64,000 bases of DNA, from positions 2,163,457-2,227,456 of the forward strand of contig NW_023998433.1 in the NCBI RefSeq assembly GCF_014805625.2. Direction: 5' to 3'. Source of the stretch: Glossina fuscipes. Its lineage: Eukaryota > Arthropoda > Insecta > Diptera > Glossinidae. The notes beneath the pieces were generated by a model, which worked only from the letters and a program-made list of their open reading frames with translations, did not search any database and was not told the DNA's origin. The stretch's first letter is position 1. The number at the start of each line of letters is the position of its first letter. The position numbers and the translations under genes were made by a program. Shown here piece after piece: positions 58,401 through 64,000 of this stretch.

Positions 58401-60766
58401 CATTACCAGCCACTAGTCAACAGCAACGTTTTTGACATAAAACAAAGAGCTAACGCTTCTCGCAAATGGAATTTATTTGCCATCTACTACAAAACTAAAA
58501 TATCGTTGACATTTCCACGAGACAACTTTCACTGCAGCGTAAGGCCAAAGTATAGATAGCACTTTGGCGTGGATAAGTCAATGAATTATTCCATACCAAT
58601 TACATTCTGTCTTAAAAAAAGACTCGTCTTCGGCCTTTAGTTATCAAGATCTACGAGTTTGATCTTACAATTGTCGAAAAAAAGTTGTGAGCCGATCGAT
58701 GAAAAAAATTTTCGAAAAGTGCATGTATGTTAAATTTATACGTTTTTTATTAGGCAGTTATTAAATATTTTTACTTTTAATTAATCGCCTTCGCTCGTTT
58801 TGCTAAAGCAATAGTCATACAACCTAAAACGCTCATATGAACAATAATCTCTCAGTTTCCATTGATACATATTCGTCGGGTCAGGTGCTACAATAGGATA
58901 GGTGGAATCATTCAGTAGTGAGATGAATTTGTTATAGTAGGCCGCCAGTCTTCGTACTCGTATAGTTCGAAAAACTTTTTTATTTCCAAAAATAGTCGGA
59001 AAATTTAAATGCAATTTCATCAATAACTTGTGGTTGACAGTAGATATATATATATATAAAAGCCGAAATCCGAAAGAAAACAGCTGCTTGGTATGGTCGG
59101 CCTTCTGGCATAAGTACTTGTTTGTTTCTTTATCGTTTAGGATATTTATTAAAAAAACCTCCTTCATGGTATTATTAACTTGCAGCTTCAATACTTTTTT
59201 AAGTCATGTTATTTTTTATTAAATTTTACATTGTTCTTTTTCTTTTTCCAGCTGTTTCGCCATGGCCCGCGTACACCGGTCAACACATACCCAAATGACC
59301 CGTACATAAGAGAAACATTTTATCCTTATGGTTGGGGACAGTTGACAAACGTAAGACTAATAATCTATCGTTCCTAAAGGTGTACATGTTTTTTGATAAG
59401 AGATTTTTACCGCAAACTTTTTAAGGCGGGTAAACGTGAACTCTTTAAAATGGGTCAATGGCTGGCGAGACGTTATGAGAATTTTCTAACCCAATTTTAC
59501 ACACCAGAGGTATGTTGTACATTATATGCGTACATTATATACATGTGTATAAAAAAGTAAACTTTTATATAATAAGTTTTTTTGTGCAGCTGCTCCACGT
59601 TCAATCATCTGCCTCACCACGTACTTTGATGTCAATGGCTACCGTGTTGGCGGGCATGTTTCCACCTAAGAACACAGTAATGGAATGGAACATAAAACTG
59701 AATTGGCAACCTATACCCATTCAGGCACAGCCTTTAGACAGGGATATTGTAAGATAAAACAATTTGAAAACAAAAAAAAGAAAAAAAGAAAAAGAGAATT
59801 GCATAACAAAAGAATTACTTGAAACAATTGCTTTTATGTTATTGTACAGTGGCTGCGCATGACAGCTGATTGCCCACGTTACCAGCAAGCATTACAGGAA
59901 GTATTACAAAGATCGGAAGTGCAACAGGAATTAAAACGGCATGAGAATTTATTTAAGGAATTAACTGAGATAACGGGACTAAATGTAACAACGGCACACG
60001 ATATAACGTCAATTTATATAACACTGCTGGCAGAGGTGAACTGAGTCAATGAATTGTATTGAAGATTTTCACAATACCTATAGTATTCTAATACTTCATT
60101 GTGAAAATATTGAAATACTGCATTTTTTTTTTTTTTTGCCCCCTTTTTCCTTTTTTTTCTATTAAATTTCTATAGCGTGATTATGGCTTAAATTTGCCAT
60201 CTTGGACACAAAATTATTATCCATTTAAAATGCAATTTATGGCTGAACAAAGTTACATATATAATGCGTACACTACCGAGATGCAAAGAATTAAAGGAGG
60301 CCCTCTGCTGCAATTGATGCTTGAGCATATGCTGAGCAAGGCAGAGGGGTCTTTAAGACCTTCACAAAGAAAAATTTATATGTATTGTGCTCATGACTGG
60401 TCAGTAACCAATTTTCTGATGGCTTTAAAAGTATGGAAACGGCAGTTGCCCAAATTTTCGGCATTGGTATTAATTGAGTTGCACCGTCAAATGTCCGGTA
60501 AGGACTATTACATTAAGGTGAGTAATTTAGAGGCAACATTTTTATTGCCGTCGTATGTTTACACGTTTTCCTTATAGTTTTTCTTTAGAAATGATCCCAA
60601 AGCTATCTTGGAACCTTTAATATTGCCCGGATGCACGGTCGCTTGCCCTTTGGATAAGGTTTTAGAATTAGTCAAAGACGTTATACCAAACGCTGCCTAC
60701 GAAGAGATGTGTCGACTAAAGGAAGGCCCAGCATTTGAAAAGTATCTGAAAAGCGATTATAATTAA
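55494..60766 (+). CDS. Histidine acid phosphatase 2 (seven exons)
   Basis: Same enzyme family as the gene at 46.0-49.8 kb. Exons: 55494-55709, 59252-59350, 59426-59509, 59590-59748, 59850-60035, 60176-60517, 60578-60766; 424 residues. Exons 2-7 have exactly the lengths of the paralog (99, 84, 159, 186, 342, 189 bp), all phase 0. Exon 1 differs: a signal peptide (MAFRSIFVAIIASCWLPQTF, cut near CGS) and an Asn/Tyr/Thr-rich linker of about 45 residues before LVHV. The active site is RHGPRTP with His76; the second catalytic pair is His-Asp at 321-322 (CAHDW). Conserved blocks: GWGQLTN, SPRTLMSMATVLAGM, AEQSYIYNAYTTEMQRIKGG. Intron 1 is 3.5 kb and holds a LINE fragment; the others are 60-142 bp. 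Likely secreted, as no C-terminal anchor is seen. Confidence 0.9.
57895..58330 (+). mobile_element. LINE reverse transcriptase C-terminal fragment in intron 1 of acid phosphatase 2
   Basis: Plus strand: LDRIQRIA, a stop, then DESVSKTLDTLEHWLIVGYV and ALMYRYIQGIFSTEI, the 'ALDR.Q.RA...L.SLEHRR.VG...L.YRY..G.CS.E' block found after the RT in several insect LINEs. The end of the fragment degrades. It is a third LINE type in the window. Confidence 0.7.
58781..59191 (-). other. 136-codon open frame in intron 1 of acid phosphatase 2, unassigned
   Basis: A minus-strand frame with an internal ATG at 59167. The C-terminal half (FRTIRVRRLAAYYNKFISLL, NDSTYPIVAPDPTNMYQWKL) looks protein-like, with a Tyr/Arg-rich end. 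There is no known domain. It could be an old transposon remnant or a nested gene. Confidence 0.25.
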
Positions 60767-60772
60767 AATAAA
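60767..60772 (+). terminator. Poly-A signal directly after the acid phosphatase 2 stop codon
   Basis: AATAAA begins at the base after TAA (60764-60766). If used, the 3' UTR would be only about 10-30 bases. Confidence 0.5.
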
Positions 60773-60779
60773 AAACCTA

Positions 60780-63050
60780 CTTTAATTGTGGGTCGAATTT
60801 TTCCTTTTTTCTCGCATTTCTATCTACTACTAATTTAGATGACCGAAATTGTAGGGATCTTTTTTGATCAGATCATGAACATTTGTAAGCTTGTTAGTGA
60901 AAACGTTACTAACATCATCTAGCATATAGGGGAGGCAAATTTTACTTTATTATTTTTTTAACAAATTCGTTTGTATTGTAACCACTTATAACGGAAGAAT
61001 GGAAATACGGACGGATATAATGGTAAAGTTGCCATAGAAAGAATGTCTATGAGGATATGAAGAAGAAAGTTGAAGAAAGAGAAAGAAAGGGTATTTAAGG
61101 GTTATGTTCGATAAAGAAATTTGAACACATTTGGACTTACATATATGTGATTCCAACATCCAATAATCTGTCTTTCCAGCTCTTTTATTTATATTTAAAT
61201 TGTTTAAGAGCTAAAAGTAAACTTCAAATTGCTTTAATAAATTGAACGTTGTGTGCAATGAAAAAAACAAGAAAAAGAAACAGTCACCTTCTCTGTTTAT
61301 CCATCTATGTGTTGCATCAATAAAACATTATTTAATCACATTGTGATCTTATGCTTGTTAAGAAATTATACAACAATAAAAAAAGCAAAGATTGCGGTAA
61401 TTAACAGCAGCAAAAAGAAAAAAAATTAATAAATGAATAACGTAAGGTTCTATACTTTCTCTATATAGAAAACACATTGTTCCGTTCTGAAAAGTTGCTC
61501 TCTTTCCCTCTCCCCCTATCCGACTGTCTAAATGACACTCTCTCTCTCTCTCTCTTTTTCTCTCTCTTTTTCTCTCTCTCTCTCTATCTGTCTGTCAGTA
61601 TCTCCCTCTCTATATCTCGCTTGCTCCCTCTCTCTTTCTGTTTGTCTCACCGCCATCAGATATATCTTTCTATCCTGTATGAATGCAAGTAACTATCATT
61701 TTAAGTAAATACAAATTTAGTCAAACATTTAAGTGGTCTTTGACTCGATTTCATATTTCTCGCTTCGTATGCAGACAATATACGTATAAGTAAAAAAAAA
61801 ATATATATTTATTAGTTTGGATTGATGTGAGTGAGTGAGTGAATCCATACACACGGTGACATTAAAATTTTTCAACAGAATTAAGTAAACGTGGAGTAGC
61901 CGTTTAGAATCGAAACTAGAAAGCGGGCATTGGTAGTAAAAAAAGTATTTTTTTAAAATCAAATTATAAGTTATTTAAAGAAAACGTATTTAGTCATTAG
62001 GTTCGTATTAAGTAATAAATTTTTTTGTTTATAAATTTTTAAAATTAATTTTTAAGTGAACGCGTACTAGTTTAAATATATGTATGTGTGTGCTACACTA
62101 TATATAAAACATTCGCGAATTTGTCAAGGTAATGGTTGCATTCAAAAAATCGTTTATGCTAAAATACTTGACGTTTCACAATTTTACAAAAAAAAAATTA
62201 AATAAATAAATGAGAAAAAATAAAACAGAGAATAAATAAAAGGAAAAATTTTTGTTTCTACTAACTTCAATTCGAATTTGTAAAGCTTAATAGAATTATA
62301 TACATATTATTGTTATTATTATTGTTACTTCCTCTCCTTCTTCAACAAGAAATCTATACAATCTACAACTGAAGCGAAGATAGCTCACCAAGATAACGCA
62401 CATTTTTATGGTTCGTGTCTTCAGTAAAAGTCTTCGCTAAGTAACGATTTATTGCGAAATAAAAAACAAACATGCAGAATAAATACTAAAATTAAATAAT
62501 ATTAGCTAGAATGCGCATATAAAACATATTAAGCCTTTAATTATGAACATAAAACATAAAAGCTAAGTTACTGCTACTAAATCTCATGCAAAATTTGCAG
62601 TGCAAATACTAAAAGAAAGCAATGTTCAATTTGCGCAATAACAATTTTCAGAGACATTAAGCGGCTATACATTTTTGATATGCCGTGCAACACGCTACAA
62701 CCTAGCAGAACCTAATTTCATTACCCTGGGTCCAGTTCATTACCGTAAATTTCGCCCCAAACCAGCCCTCTCCATATACGCTTGACGAATTCCGTCAAGC
62801 ATAGATTTTTGAAATGTTTTAAAAGACGCTAAAACATTATGCATATAATTTTAATTTACGGTATTAGCTAAAATTTTTTATAAACACTTTGTGTATTGTA
62901 ACTTTTCGCCAATACTACACATGCACTATATGGGTAAATAGTAGCACAAAAATTTTTTTTTAATTTCTTACAACATTTCTGTATGATCTTTCATTTTATC
63001 TATGCTTGCATTTTTAATTTTTGATTAGTTTTTCTCAAATCATTTTATTT
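60780..63050. other. Intergenic, no supported gene
   Basis: AT-rich. It includes the pyrimidine-rich tract at 61497-61650 and a hairpin at 62780-62800. Confidence 0.5.
61497..61650 (+). repeat. (TC)n pyrimidine-rich microsatellite tract
   Basis: Long CT runs, e.g. 61538-61555, with CTTT and CTGT interruptions. The 71-codon Ser/Leu-rich frame through it is an artefact. Confidence 0.85.
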
Positions 63051-63059
63051 ATTTTTCAG

Positions 63060-63195
63060 TATAGTTCAATTATCAATTGCCTTAACAGAGGCGCGCACCA
63101 AGTGTGAAGATAGCCGACCTTTTAGCAAAGATAAAAATGTGGGACATGTACAGTTGGCTGATTTCACACCAGTAATCTATAATAGCTCTTATTAG
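63060..63195 (+). other. Coding-like exon candidate near the right edge
   Basis: After TTTATTTTTCAG, 44 codons are open in phase 2 and read IVQLSIALTEARTKCEDSRP, then FSKDKNVGHVQLADFTPVIY and NSSY, then a stop. The start looks like the end of a signal peptide whose ATG would be in an upstream exon. GTAATC at 63172 could be a donor. The family is unknown; the partner exons were not found. Confidence 0.3.
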
Positions 63196-64000
63196 AGCGT
63201 ATTCTTGATTAGGAGAAGATTTTTAAGCCATGGCACTCTGTTCGTCTACGCGATAGAACTCTCAAAGCTCCTTAAAAACTGGAAAGTGGATGTTTTAAAA
63301 CAATCGCGATTCCCATATGAACGTTTGAAAACCTGAAACAATTATGTAAGAAAAAAAGGGAAGGTATACAAATATTTGTTACTTGTCGAGTGTAACAGAT
63401 CGCATAGTAAATTTTGATATGGACACTTATCAGGTTTAAATAGATGCGCAATGTTACGACTCTGATAAAATTCTGAATGATTTCCATACATGATAATCGA
63501 TAAGCCTAAAATGCAATCCAAGCTAAGTATAGAGAGAATGACGGCGCAGAGTATTTATTACCTATTAAAATAAACTCTTTAAATTGATTTTGAAAAAAAC
63601 GTGTTCCAAAAGCTAAATGCATCTCAGATTGATTAAAGCGTGAAACTTCATTTTCTCAGTTTCTCTTCAAAGATTCGCATCGTGACGTAAGTAGTAAAAA
63701 TAAACAGCGGGAGTGTTTTTGACTTCTTATAATTAACTTTTGAAGCTAGTACTCGTCAATCCGTCGTATATTATTTACATGAAACTGGGATATTTTGTTT
63801 TAATTTTTTCCAATTAAGGAAAATTGATGCTTAAATTTATATCAGTATTTTTTAAATGCAAATTTCGTCCTTCGTACGATAAAGTAACTCATAATTGACA
63901 TGTTTAATGTATGATTTGTATAATCTAATAAAGGGGCTTCTTCCAGTTTCTTGAACACTTAAAGAAAGACACCCGAACTATTTTTTCCCCTTTGTACACA

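Noticed and set aside
61477..61692. 71-codon Ser/Leu-rich frame
   Set aside because: Translation of a (TC)n microsatellite.
1..64000. CRISPR arrays, bacterial operons, rRNA
   Set aside because: Nothing of the kind is visible; the genes have introns and eukaryotic promoters.

Overview
This window is AT-rich, intron-bearing insect DNA. Three things point to a higher fly (Schizophora, probably calyptrate): a cluster of RR-2 cuticular protein genes with short phase-1 introns, mariner and LINE relics, and a dispersed repeat containing runs of 'gtccgtctgtccg' next to 'aagtatatatattct', which I associate with muscid, calliphorid and tsetse-type genomes. Species is not determinable from what I can see.

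Layout. (1) 0-9 kb: a probable two-exon gene for an 85-residue membrane protein (2778-3717, +), flanked by a dead mariner (1.7-2.4 kb) and a nearly full-length dead LINE (4.4-8.3 kb). (2) 10.4-25.7 kb: six RR-2 cuticular protein genes on both strands. Each has a TATA box, a signal peptide exon and one 60-66 bp phase-1 intron at the same Lys-Gly codon inside the chitin-binding domain. Mariner relics and a dispersed repeat lie between the fourth and fifth genes. (3) 26-45.9 kb: gene-poor, with decayed LINE pieces, one solo LTR carrying a 4-bp target-site duplication, one intact 1268-bp mariner with perfect 32-bp terminal repeats, and one candidate 58-residue secreted peptide. (4) 45.9-60.8 kb: two seven-exon histidine acid phosphatase genes in tandem on the + strand, with identical lengths for exons 2-7. 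Between them is a candidate four-exon gene for a 103-residue signal-peptide/TM protein whose introns hide it from a simple ORF scan. (5) 60.8-64 kb: no clear gene, one coding-like exon.

Working together. The cuticle genes make secreted exoskeleton proteins; five are His-rich or mixed and one is Gly/Tyr-rich, so they probably build different cuticle regions. The phosphatases are secreted or membrane-anchored enzymes. From memory, Drosophila melanogaster 76B carries both the Cpr76Ba-Bd cuticle genes and several histidine acid phosphatase genes, so this window is probably the orthologous region. That is recollection plus inference, not a search result. All splice models are read by eye from frame, GT/AG sites and, for the phosphatases, comparison of the two paralogs.
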